From assembly GCF_009017415.1 (NCBI RefSeq), contig NC_092408.1, forward strand, positions 4,340,001-4,404,000: a stretch of 64,000 nt of DNA. Direction: 5' to 3'. The notes below the pieces were generated by a model. The model saw nothing but the letters and a program-made list of their open reading frames with translations. It was not told the DNA's origin and searched no databases. Positions 54,788-64,000 of the stretch are shown one piece after another (position 1 is the stretch's first letter; every line of letters starts with the position of its first letter). The position numbers and the translations under genes were made by a program. Origin of the DNA: Aspergillus flavus. Its lineage: Eukaryota; Ascomycota; Eurotiomycetes; Eurotiales; Aspergillaceae.

Positions 54788-55869
54788 TCAACGAACCCGG
54801 TAGATGATTTCATGTTCTTCGAGCGTAAACTTTGGCAAGATTCCCTTGTCAACAAGCTTCGCTATAACACGCACTAGCCTGTCTGTATAGCTCGTGGTAG
54901 ATCCAACCGTCCGAGCAAGTGATCCATCGTCGACAATATGTTTCACCGCCGTTGCCTCCTGCTCTGTCAAAGGATTCAACTGGGTCTTGTGCATATAGGA
55001 CTCCAAAATGGGTGCCTTGCCCAGGGCCATGTCGTCAACATTGTATGTCCAAATTGGTCCATGATGGTTGGCGATAACGAAGACCCAACCATCCATCACT
55101 AATGAACCGTTTAATTGAAACGGTAATAGAAATCTAGCATTGGCGGGTGTATGTCTACCCGTAGGGAAAGACGGGGATCGTAGTATGCATATCTCAGGAT
55201 CCATTGTATCATTCTAAGAAGATAGTTAGGCGGGCAGTAGCCCACCAGTAACATATCGCACTTTTGAAGATCCTGCTCAGATACGAGATCGACTTGCTCA
55301 GGAGGATATATCTCCTTCCATCCGTCGTCGCCACTGAAGATGCATTGAACGAAACAATGATCTGCAAAGGTAGATATCTCTGTCAGGACCCAGAGACATT
55401 CGGTGGAGATGTCTTCGTTATAATAGATAGTCGGGGCTGGAGAGTTTGCATCGTCTTCATCTTCACCTTGGATGCCTATTGTAATTGGTGGAGGCTGACG
55501 AATGAGCATTCGGCGCCAGCTAGCGGTCTCTGAACGGAGTGTCGGAATACCACGTTCCTTGGCTTGTCTTCTGCGCTCTGAAGACTTAAGTTTGCGGGCG
55601 GAGGTAGCAAGCCACGATAGCTGAGGCCAGAGAATCTCCTTAAGTAGGGGGTTTATTTGATCTATGCGTTTGACGGGGCCAGTGGCTTGACTCTCCTCCA
55701 CAGGTAGGAAGAATAGGGCTTGCTGAAGAGACCTTGATCTGGTGATGATGTGATACCAAACGCGGCACACCCGTTGTGCGTGGAGAAGAGTTCGCATATC
55801 TAGGTTGAGGAGGATGGGATGCAGTATCTCCCATAGAGAGAGGGCCTTGGTGGTGGAGTCTAGCTCCAT
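54788..55869 (-). pseudogene. F-box protein gene with a frameshift
   Basis: The first frame, 55869-55111, encodes 252 residues. It starts MELDSTTKALSLWEILHPILLNLDMRTLLHAQRVCRVWYHIITRSRSLQQALFF, an F-box that would bind Skp1 in an SCF ubiquitin ligase, and ends abruptly after MLDFYYRFN. A second frame, 55204-54788, carries on as LNGSLVMDGWVFVIANHHGPIWTYNVDD and a plausible C-terminus. At 55111-55120 one missing base would make the two a single protein of about 360 residues; no intron with normal ends fits the overlap. It is either a recently broken gene or a sequence error, and the first frame alone could still make an F-box protein. Such short F-box genes are numerous and variable in Aspergillus. 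Confidence 0.75.
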
Positions 55870-57044
55870 GGTATTGTTGTGTTCGTTTGACTGTTGGAGT
55901 TGCTCGATGTGGTGAGGTTATTTGACAAGATGCGACGAATGAAGAATATGCTATCTGTCAAATACTAAATGACGAAGAAGAGTGAGTCACAGTGCTTAAA
56001 TGAACTCATACTGATGACTTAGTTACGCATACGACAAAAGCGAAGAATCTCATTTTGGCTAAGGCAACCAGGCTTCAACGCGCAACTTAGTAATACTCGC
56101 TCATATATATATACTCAATTTCATGAACCCGCCTGGCATTGTTCTAGTCGTGCTGGTGAAACGAAGTTACCTTCAAATATAATGATCCTGTTCTTGACAC
56201 GCTGGTGATTCATCAACTGCCGCTAGAAGTCAAACGCTTAGGACGTGATACCAACCGTCTAACCATTATCCAAAGCACTTAATCCATCATGTACCCGGGA
56301 AGAGCCACGCAATGTCGATATATGTCTGCAACGAACCTTCTCGGGACATTCACTGCATGGTGGGCACACCGTGTGGGTGAGGATGAGCATAACCAATTCG
56401 CTGGATGGGACATTTCGGGATAATTGTGAGATATGTAAGCCGTGGAGAGTAAGCCGTGGAGAGTAATACTATTATGTCCTTGACCATAGAAAGATACGAC
56501 TGGCTCTCTGTTTAAGGAGGTTAACTGGAACCACATACTTACATGATATGAGGTATCCGAGTCAGGCCTATGATCGACGAACTCATCTTACGAACCAGGG
56601 CCTAATCCATACAGCAAGCTCAATATAGACAATGGATATTCTTGATATATGAATTGCAATAGCTGTATCAGAGGTAGAAGGATACAACTTGCATTAGTGA
56701 TGTGCAACGTCATCAGAGGCCAGAAATCGGCGGCAGAATATTGTTTAAGTCTCATTATTTCGAGACATCCAGAGTGCGCCGGTTATCCCCTAGTTCGTCT
56801 CACCTGGCAAGGCTATGACAGACTTGGACCTTGAAGTATTGCCAGGGACCAATGCCGAGACAACATTCTTTAACGAGCAACGGACATATGTTTATTGTAG
56901 CCGGTTATGCTTCTATTGTAGGGCTGCATCTGGGGTGGTGTGTATCATACTATTCCTTACATGCACTAAGGACGTAGGCAGTGTGACCAATAACCAAGAA
57001 CAGTATATTGAGACATAGACTAGTTACACAATTTCTCCTCATAC
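55870..57044. other. Intergenic region with a small tandem duplication
   Basis: The only structure noted is GCCGTGGAGAGTAA repeated twice in tandem near 56440-56467. Small frames are unsupported. Confidence 0.5.
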
Positions 57045-59113
57045 TTAAACATTGTAGACAGGCTTCATAGGACACATGCCGACCAATTTATCCGTCGGCG
57101 CGCTGGGTCGGAACTTGGGCTCTTTCATCGCCGTCTCTGCACCATCAGCTTGCTTCTCAACATCGCTAAACGGGAACGACTTTTCCGGGAGCAGATCGTA
57201 TACTCCCTTCGCATACTCTGGTGCAATACGGAAGAGCTGTGCCAGATACTTAACCTGAATCACAGGGAACTCCACCAACCGCAGTAGACGGGCTGTATTA
57301 TCGTGCAGCTGCCTGCGGGCCCGCTCATCCATGACCTCCCGATACAGGGCCCGTGGCTGGTCGTATTCTGATGCTTTGCCTTCATGGTAGAAATGGGACT
57401 TGCGACCGACATTATTGTCCGAGAGCTGGTAGGGAGCCTCGGCCACGTCTGGTCGGAACTTGTTCACGAAGCTGTTTGGGACGTACTGCGGGTTCATTCC
57501 GTGGTTTGCGTCGACGCGCATTTGTCCATCGAAGTTCAGGGACGAATATGATGAGGCCATGAATGGACAATTGACCGGTACTTGGTGGAGGTTGATCCCA
57601 ATCCGATGGTATTGTGCGTCGCGGTAGAAGAACATACGGAATTGCAGTAGGGGATCGGGACTGTCTTCGATGCCGGGGACCATGCTGCCAGGTGAGAAGG
57701 CAGCTTGTTCAACGTCTCGGTGAAAGTTTTCGGGATTTTTGTTGAGCCTTAGTTTGCCAAACTCATGAAGCTAGATCAGTTAGTCGACAGTGTTACGCAT
57801 AATAGAGAGGTTGCTTGCGTACCGGGAACTGCTTCTTCGGCCACACCTTGGTCACATCGAACGGATCGAAGCCGAGCTTCGCTGGATCGGCTTCTTCGGG
57901 TTGCATGATCTGGACATGCGCCGTCCAGGTAATCTCTTCGCCCTTCTCGATGGCCTGCCAAAGGTCGCGTTTCGACCAGTCCGGATCGGCACCGCCGTGA
58001 TACTGCGCTTCATCGACGTTGAACTGTTTCTGGCCGTTGTCTGCAAGGAAATGATACTTGATATATACGAATTTGCCATCCTTGTTGACCCTATACTTGG
58101 TTAGACACAATTGCGAGCGTTCAATATAGACCATTTTAAGCATACCATTTGAACGTATGGCAGCCATAACCATGGTTGTTTCTCCAGCCCTTTGGTGTAC
58201 CATGGTTACTGAAGAACATCATACCGGCATGGTTTCTGTTTCATATTAGCTATGCACCTTCAATGAGCAATTCCGCGACATACCCTTCGGGCGTATTTGC
58301 CAGGAGATCGAACAGTGAGTTGTGATCGAGAAGAAAGTTCTGTGGATTACGCGACTGCGAGCGAATGACATCGGGACCCTGAATGGGGTCTCGGCAGAAG
58401 AAAACGGGCTAATTCGAAGTTAGTATACATGACATCCGTTGATCGTAGATAGGTGACGTACAAAGTTCAGGCCCACGATGTCATAATTGCCCTCGCCCGT
58501 GTAGAACTTGAGAGCAAAACCGCGAGGGTTTCTGGCCAGATCTGGAAATTCACGGCCGAGCGTCACGGTGGAAAAGCGGGCGAAGACCGGAGTTTTCACC
58601 CCAGGAGATCTAAGAAAGTTGGCCTATTCAGTTTAGCATGATTCGGAGGATATTGGCCTACACTGGTTAGGGCTACCTTAGTGAGGTTGGAAACATCATG
58701 CGTAGTCTCAAAGTATCCGAATGCACCACTGCCACCTGTTCATGACCAACGTTACCTCCGGTCAGAAGGAAAAGAAAGGGGTTATACGAACAAGGATGCA
58801 CCATTCGCTCTAAGTTCTTAGAGCGATTGAAATGCTGCTGTTTCTGGAGTAAAAAAGTATCCGATACCAATGGTAGTCCACCGGCGGTCTTGGTATGAGC
58901 CGGGTCGGGGAAGGGGATGCCCTCGTTATTAGTGAAGTAGGGGCCATCATCCTCCCTTTTACCACCCTGTTGCACGCCTGTTATTTTGGCAGCAGTTCTG
59001 GCCGGACCATCGTTGGCACCCTGAAAGAGAGAATTCAATTGCTTGATGCGCGGATCGGCGCCCGCCGCACCAACTGCTTCGCCTAAAGCTTGCAACGGAT
59101 GTGATGCCATCAT
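57045..59113 (-). CDS. Heme catalase, seven exons
   Basis: Exons on the minus strand are 58792-59113, 58677-58735, 58462-58623, 58284-58408, 58146-58235, 57823-58090 and 57045-57770; all six introns are 48-56 nt and every phase fits, giving 583 residues. It decomposes hydrogen peroxide. Family residues are visible: distal His in [47 protein letters not shown], distal Asn in [41 protein letters not shown], and proximal Tyr in [18 protein letters not shown]. There is no signal peptide and no typical C-terminal peroxisomal tripeptide (it ends KPVYNV), so it is probably cytosolic. It has extra length at both ends against the 500-residue small-subunit type, but lacks the large-subunit flavodoxin-like domain. 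Divergent from the hemerythrin gene, 716 bases away. Confidence 0.95.
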
Positions 59114-59829
59114 TGTGCTATATTACTACTAAAGACTGTAAAACTCGGTGGCTTCTGCTGTTTGTTGAGAATTCTGATATGTTTTTATACATCCTCTTCT
59201 CTCCCTTGCTGGTTCCGGCGTCATCCGCCACCACAATGTGGTTGTAGGTCTTGACATCGCCCTCGCGTCATATTCGATTTATTGATCTAGAGGTGCCTCT
59301 CGACCACAATAACTGCCATAGGTCTTGAGGCTCGAGGTGGCTGTCGTGGTGATGAGCTAATATCAGTACAAATGATATTGCCAAGGTAGGCCTAGCGGTG
59401 TCCAAAAATCGTCTATAAAATGCAGGCCCAATAGAATGCCTCCTGATACAGCAGTTTTATTTTCCGAACGAATTACGAGACGAATAATTGGTGGGTTCTC
59501 GCAATTGATGCTCGGCAACGGTGGAGACTTTGCAATATGTCATCCTTTCTTCATCCGAAACCTGGGGTCTAGAATCTTAATGCAATAGAAAGGTAACCTG
59601 ATTAATCGCCGAACAATCGTTGGCTGACCCCGATTGAAATGCCATGGATCTGTGGGTGACCCCCTCTACATGTCATTCTGACGGATACATGGCGACTTCT
59701 CACATATCTGCCTATAAAATCAAAGGATTATAAACTGGCGCTGCGCTATTCCTCGTAATGTGACTGACTATATTACTCGACTATACAAACCAACGAATGA
59801 TAGATTGAATTGAAGCTTCTGGCGACAAA
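59114..59829. other. Divergent region between catalase and hemerythrin genes
   Basis: Must contain both promoters. No defined element was recognised beyond AT-rich stretches upstream of each start. Confidence 0.5.
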
Positions 59830-60568
59830 ATGTACTCCTCACGATATCTGTTCAAGCCCTTCAGGGCTCCCACTCACTATAGCCTCGCCAGAACTACTCT
59901 AGGTGCCAGTCGAGGCTTCCGCACTACTGCTCCGGCAGCGACTCGCGTGTCCGAAGTGATCAAAAACGATCATCGCGAACTGGAGGATCAATATAATCGA
60001 ATCCTGAGTGCCAAAACGAAAGATGAAAAGGAACAATGGCAGAACCAATTCACCTGGGAGCTCGCCCGCCATTCCATCGGTGAAGAGCTCGTGGTATACC
60101 CACGCATGGAGAAGGTGCTCGACAATGGCAAAACGATGGCAGACCATGATCGACATGAACATCAAATAGTAAGCGTTCTAAGCCTATCTCCTTCAATCAA
60201 CAAGGGACACGATCGAGGTTACTGACAAGTATGTTTCAAAGGTCAAGGAAGACCTCTACAAATTCCAGGGACTTCAACCAGACGACCCCGAGTTCATTCC
60301 CACCCTGAAGACCCTCTGGGCCAACCTCGCGCAGCACATCAAGGAAGAAGAAACCCAAGACCTCCCGGCTCTGGAACATGCTTTGAGTGATTCCGACTCC
60401 GATAGCATGGCACGCTCATTCGGTCGGACCAAGAAGTTCATTCCTACTCGTAGCCATCCGGCAGCTCCTGATAAGCCACCTTATGAGACCGTTGCGGGCC
60501 TAATGTCGGCGCCGATGGACCGATTAGGTGATCTGCTCAGGAAATTCCCTGATGAAGCAAGATCTTGA
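59830..60568 (+). CDS. Hemerythrin HHE domain protein, mitochondrial
   Basis: Two exons, 59830-60168 and 60242-60568, join HEHQI|VKEDLYKFQ over a 73-nt intron and give 221 residues. The N-terminus (MYSSRYLFKPFRAPTHYSLARTTLGASRGFRTTAP) is rich in Arg, Ser and Thr without acids, a likely mitochondrial presequence. The HHE four-helix bundle follows with its iron ligands: IKNDHRELEDQY, ARHSIGEELVVYPRMEK, MADHDRHEHQIV and LAQHIKEEETQDLPALE. Such proteins bind a di-iron centre and are linked to oxygen, NO or iron sensing; the exact role here is not known. The pairing with a divergent catalase suggests a shared oxidative-stress context. Confidence 0.92.
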
Positions 60569-60995
60569 GCTTTCCGTTGTTGGCATTAAGTATTGTGGCA
60601 AATAATGTATTTAGTTTATGTATGAAGCTGTTTAAGTTAACTTTGCTCAGATTACAGGTAGCCGACAAGGTCAATTCAAGGGATGTACATATAGCGTTTT
60701 GAACAGGTTTTCGCATCCATGAATTTCAGCATATTTTCTGTAGAAAATGTCTACAGTAGTACAGGCCTCGACAGCGTTTGATACTTGTCACTCCCCTTAC
60801 CAGTTTCCCTACTTATTTGTTTCTAGATTGAATCTAGATTTCGGTGGACACCTGACGTACGTAAAACGTAAGCAATAATCCGGTGGCGGTACCAGAATGA
60901 TACATGAGCCACATAAATAGAGCTGAAATCTAGCTAATCTCACCTCGACATCTACTACTATTAGCCCATCAATTGAAAATATATCATCTGAAAAA
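60569..60995. other. Intergenic region
   Basis: 3' region of the hemerythrin gene; no feature recognised. Confidence 0.5.
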
Positions 60996-61384
60996 ATGAC
61001 CGTTTCTTCTTCCCATCAATCCCAATCACCCTCTGCCGATCCCGTTGCTACCAAGTCAAGACCCAATGGTGCCCCCCGGGCTTCTCGGCGGCAGACCCTA
61101 ATGCGAGTGAAGTCAACCGACGCCAAGCATTTCCTAAGACGCTTCTACGACAACGGACTTTCACCTTCAAAGACATCGGCGAAGACTACGCGGAATACAA
61201 CCAGAGAACGTCTTGGGGGTCACGATTCGCGAGTATAGCGACTCCTGGGCTTTTCCCGGTAAGGGTCTGGACAACTAGGGATCTGAACGTCATTATTTCG
61301 TTGGAAGAACAGCCAAATCGAGCCAGAGTACCTGTTTTCAAGTTGGTTTTACCAGGATTTACCCTAATAGTCCGTTACTTGTAA
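60996..61384 (+). pseudogene. Small hypothetical gene, probably frameshifted
   Basis: The ATG at 60996 opens MTVSSSHQSQSPSADP, a Ser/Pro-rich start, then RRQTLMRVKSTDAKHFLRRFYDNG. From about 61158 the next frame reads TFTFKDIGEDYAEYNQRTSWGSRFASIATPGLFP, which looks far more protein-like than the 60996 frame, and stays open to the TAA at 61382. One missing base after GACAACGG would join the two. I do not recognise the family. It could equally be two exons with an unseen splice, but no GT..AG pair of normal length fits. Confidence 0.4.
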
Positions 61385-62104
61385 CTAATAGATAGATAGT
61401 TCGAAACTTGATATGCTTGATTAGAGTTACATTGGGAATGGCAGGATAAAATTATGACTCATGTTTATAGAGATCTTTTTATCTAGACACAGCTATAAAT
61501 GTGACAGTCCAACATTTAGGAAATCGCTTTAATGATATTAAATCTCTAAAAATAGCAAATAGGATAAATATTTAATCACGTGTTTTGCGGCTTGCCTAAA
61601 ATGTCTAGAATCCCAAAGGATCTGGGAAGCCTCCACTCGGGCAATGGAAGAATAGGCCAATCCGTAGACAGAAGTACGTCATTTCATATAAATAACGCGT
61701 CCTAAATGGTAGAGGGTGTCTCCAAGCACAAATTCCCGGCTTGGCGCGTTTGATAATCTTGGAATGTCGTATTCTACAAGGGCAGTTTAGGACCATCTCG
61801 CTTTATCTTTATGCCGAGACCTGCGCACCGTGGCTACGATAGGAGGGAATATATCTTGTCTATAAGTATAAGCTAGTTGTTCCATAATGGTCGATTCTTC
61901 AAAACAGAAAATGTAATTCAGGTACTGGGAATTCGCTATATGCGGTTGACTGAGACCGAGCAGGGAACAGTATCACGCTTTGACGGTTATATATATCCAG
62001 ACTCAACACTGATCGACCAAATAACCAGACGCCGGTAAGGACAATTTGATCGGTAACATATAATATTGCATCTATTTACCCCTCTATCTCGGCAAACAAA
62101 TCAA
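61385..62104. other. Intergenic AT-rich region
   Basis: No gene or element recognised. Confidence 0.55.
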
Positions 62105-62901
62105 TCACTCATCCCCTGTGGCATATTCACCGTTGGCAATTCTTTCACTCAACGCCTCGTTGGGTTCAAAGTATGCATTGAGATCCCCGCGTGCCTGCAA
62201 CAAAAGGTCAAGTGTCATCCGACCAAAGACGGCCTCGCCTGCAGGATTCAAATGTGTTCGATCATCAGGAGTAAGATTGTACTTGATAGCATTCTCTTCG
62301 CCGATGGCGTTAACGTAGTTGGTGCTTGCCGTGTTCAAGTCGAGGTATTGGATGCCAACGGCCTGGGCAGCGGTGATGGTCGCATCTCTCCAGTCCTTGA
62401 GGTCTTGTTTGACCTCATCGCCGTCAAAGTTACGGCGAGTGAGGGAGGTGATAAAGATCTGCACAGCTCGTCAGCACAACACAATCAGGCAATTGCCAAA
62501 TGGAGTCATACGGGAGTTCCGCCAGCCCCCTGGATATCGGTGGCAATGGACTCAAGGTTCGACGTGAACTGGGCCAGGGTAAGGCTCTTTTGGTCGTTGT
62601 GGCCAAATTGAACAGTCACGATTGGTTCATAGTTGGCGGCGTTGGACTCGACACTTTTAATAAGATCGTCCCATCTTCCATTGGCTTTCCAGGAGACGGT
62701 GGTGGTTCCGCTCACGGCCCTGTTCTCACCTTTGGCTGGATCCTTCAGGTAGGCTAGAAGTCCATTTCCCCAACCGCCGTTTACCGCCACGGTAGAGTCA
62801 CCGATGAGGAAGAAGTAAGGTGTCTTTGATGCTCGTGCGACAGGACTTGCCTGAACCTGGCTCAACAGAGCGGCAACGAGTCCAAGAGCGCTAAATCTCA
62901 T
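62105..62901 (-). CDS. Rhamnogalacturonan acetylesterase (CE12, SGNH hydrolase), secreted
   Basis: Two exons on the minus strand, 62512-62901 and 62105-62458, joined GAGGTP|IFITSLTRR over a 53-nt intron, give 247 residues. I start at the ATG at 62901, as the frame above it has only a TTG; it opens a signal peptide (MRFSALGLVAALLSQVQASPVA). The SGNH blocks are clear: FFLIGDSTVA with the nucleophile Ser, AVSGTT with Gly, QFGHND with Asn, and DDRTHLNPAG with the catalytic Asp and His. The length matches the Aspergillus enzyme, which removes acetyl groups from the rhamnogalacturonan I backbone so that lyases and hydrolases can act. That links it functionally to the GH105 enzyme 17 kb away in this window. 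Confidence 0.94.
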
Positions 62902-64000
62902 GTTGACAATGGCAAATGTTACCAAAAGGGGTTATAGCTGTAGAGAGTAACGACGGGTCCAGATGAGGAAAAGTCGAGATGCTTAGCGGGTGGTGATTGT
63001 AAGAGGCAGGAGTATTAAGTTCCATTTATAGCCAGATGACCCTGGCAGCAATCCACGTTCAAGCATTGTCATGTTGAAAATCAGTGAGTGTTCACGAACC
63101 CTTCCTGCAGAATAGATCGAGGTTTTTCCGCCAATCACCCCGACTCCACTCGCCCGTCACTCGGGATCAATTCTCCCACCCAAGGACGAACGGAGGTTTG
63201 TCGGACTGTATTTGTACGAAGATGATGATCACGGCCTAGGGTAAATTGCCAACATGCGTTGGCTGGTGCTTCGCCATTCTGGCTTGGCCTTGATGTGAGG
63301 GGAAAGAATCTGCGGCCAAGAGTCGGCTACACTAGCTTAGGGTCCAAGACCAGTAGTTGGGTAAAGATCGTCCAACGTTTTACCCCAGATATTACTGACC
63401 CCTCATGTTAGTGGTGGCATGCTTAACTACATCTCCGAAGACTTAATGGCCACGTTTCCTGGGAATGGCGGCCTTACCCTAAGCGCCGCCGGCGAGTTCT
63501 TCAGCCGGTTGTGCTTGGTTATTGGTGCATCGTATCTCCATACAGCTTTGCAATACGCTAAAGTGTACCTTGCTTGATCTCATTGGTGAACCTTTTACTA
63601 GCTCTCGGTCTGACTGACTCGACGAAACTGCTAATGGCGTGAGGGTGCTTCATGATGTCTCGTCATTCTCCACCCGTGTCGGCAGCCACAACACATTAAG
63701 TGAAGCACGGATGAAAGGAGTATGTTGCGTGTGAATACAGGAAAGTTGCCGTAGTATCATTGTACGTATCTTAGCCACTTCGCACCTCCGGAAAGGTCAT
63801 CAGCCACAGTGAACATTCTGGGATCCATATATATTTCACATCCCTTGAATGCCATGTAATACGTAACCTATCGATAGCCATGCGCAAGAATGCTCTAAGC
63901 ATCACTTTTCTATGATATTGTCAGTCATGAGGTTGTCCATTGATGTCCAGGGCTTCGTGTGTTACGGACATTGTGACGGACAGTGCGTATTCGTGCTATG
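62902..64000. other. Upstream region of acetylesterase gene
   Basis: About 1.1 kb with no supportable gene. It includes the acetylesterase promoter; the remainder may belong to a gene beyond the right edge. Confidence 0.5.

Overview
The window is nuclear DNA of a filamentous ascomycete, most likely an Aspergillus or close relative in the Aspergillaceae. The reasons are the many short GT..AG introns (about 48-120 nt), Zn2Cys6 regulators, several families of major-facilitator transporters, a CipC-type stress protein, and a secreted or cytosolic set of plant-polysaccharide enzymes. Gene density is one gene per 2-3 kb. Exon joins below were read by eye from splice signals and frame; most are phase-consistent.

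Layout. 1-2424: the 3' part of an Hsp110/Hsp88 chaperone gene that enters from the left. 5171-6164: a LicD/Mnn4-like protein. 6809-10522: a divergent pair of PrpF-type isomerase and sugar/quinate-type transporter, sharing a 460-bp promoter with a perfect symmetric 7-9-7 element. 11840-12510: debris of a fungal transcription factor. 13466-14691: convergent cipC and a small Rossmann-like protein gene. 16050-16825: a DsbA/FrnE-like oxidoreductase. 19976-25751: an FAD oxidoreductase, a Zn2Cys6 regulator and a drug-type transporter, a plausible mini-cluster. 26011-26200: three hairpin-forming repeats exactly 80 bp apart. 27552-29132: a second sugar transporter. 29319-32943: a rearranged patch in which a decayed copy of the end of a mitochondrial carrier gene, a helicase relic with three in-frame stops, and an intact Yhm2-like citrate carrier lie in a row. 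34096-36445: a second Zn2Cys6 regulator with a probable frame break. 37296-40619: a small SLOG-like protein gene and a secreted sulfatase. 41147-42056: a GPI-anchored wall protein made of nine CNPAHPGSC repeats.

43781-53496 is the clearest functional block: GH105 unsaturated rhamnogalacturonyl hydrolase (secreted), sugar transporter, GH1 beta-glucosidase and GH78 alpha-L-rhamnosidase (both without signal peptide), with GH1 and GH78 divergent. A secreted rhamnogalacturonan acetylesterase sits at 62105-62901. Together they suggest breakdown of rhamnose-containing pectin or plant glycosides, with import of an intact rhamnosyl-glucoside and its cleavage in the cytosol. 53702-60568 holds a GFA-fold protein, a frameshifted F-box gene, a seven-exon catalase and a mitochondrial hemerythrin.

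Several genes carry single-base frame breaks (PrpF 3' end, second regulator, F-box gene, small ORF at 60996). These are either real decay or sequence errors; reads would settle it. No tRNA, rRNA, intact transposon, CRISPR or viral element was recognised.
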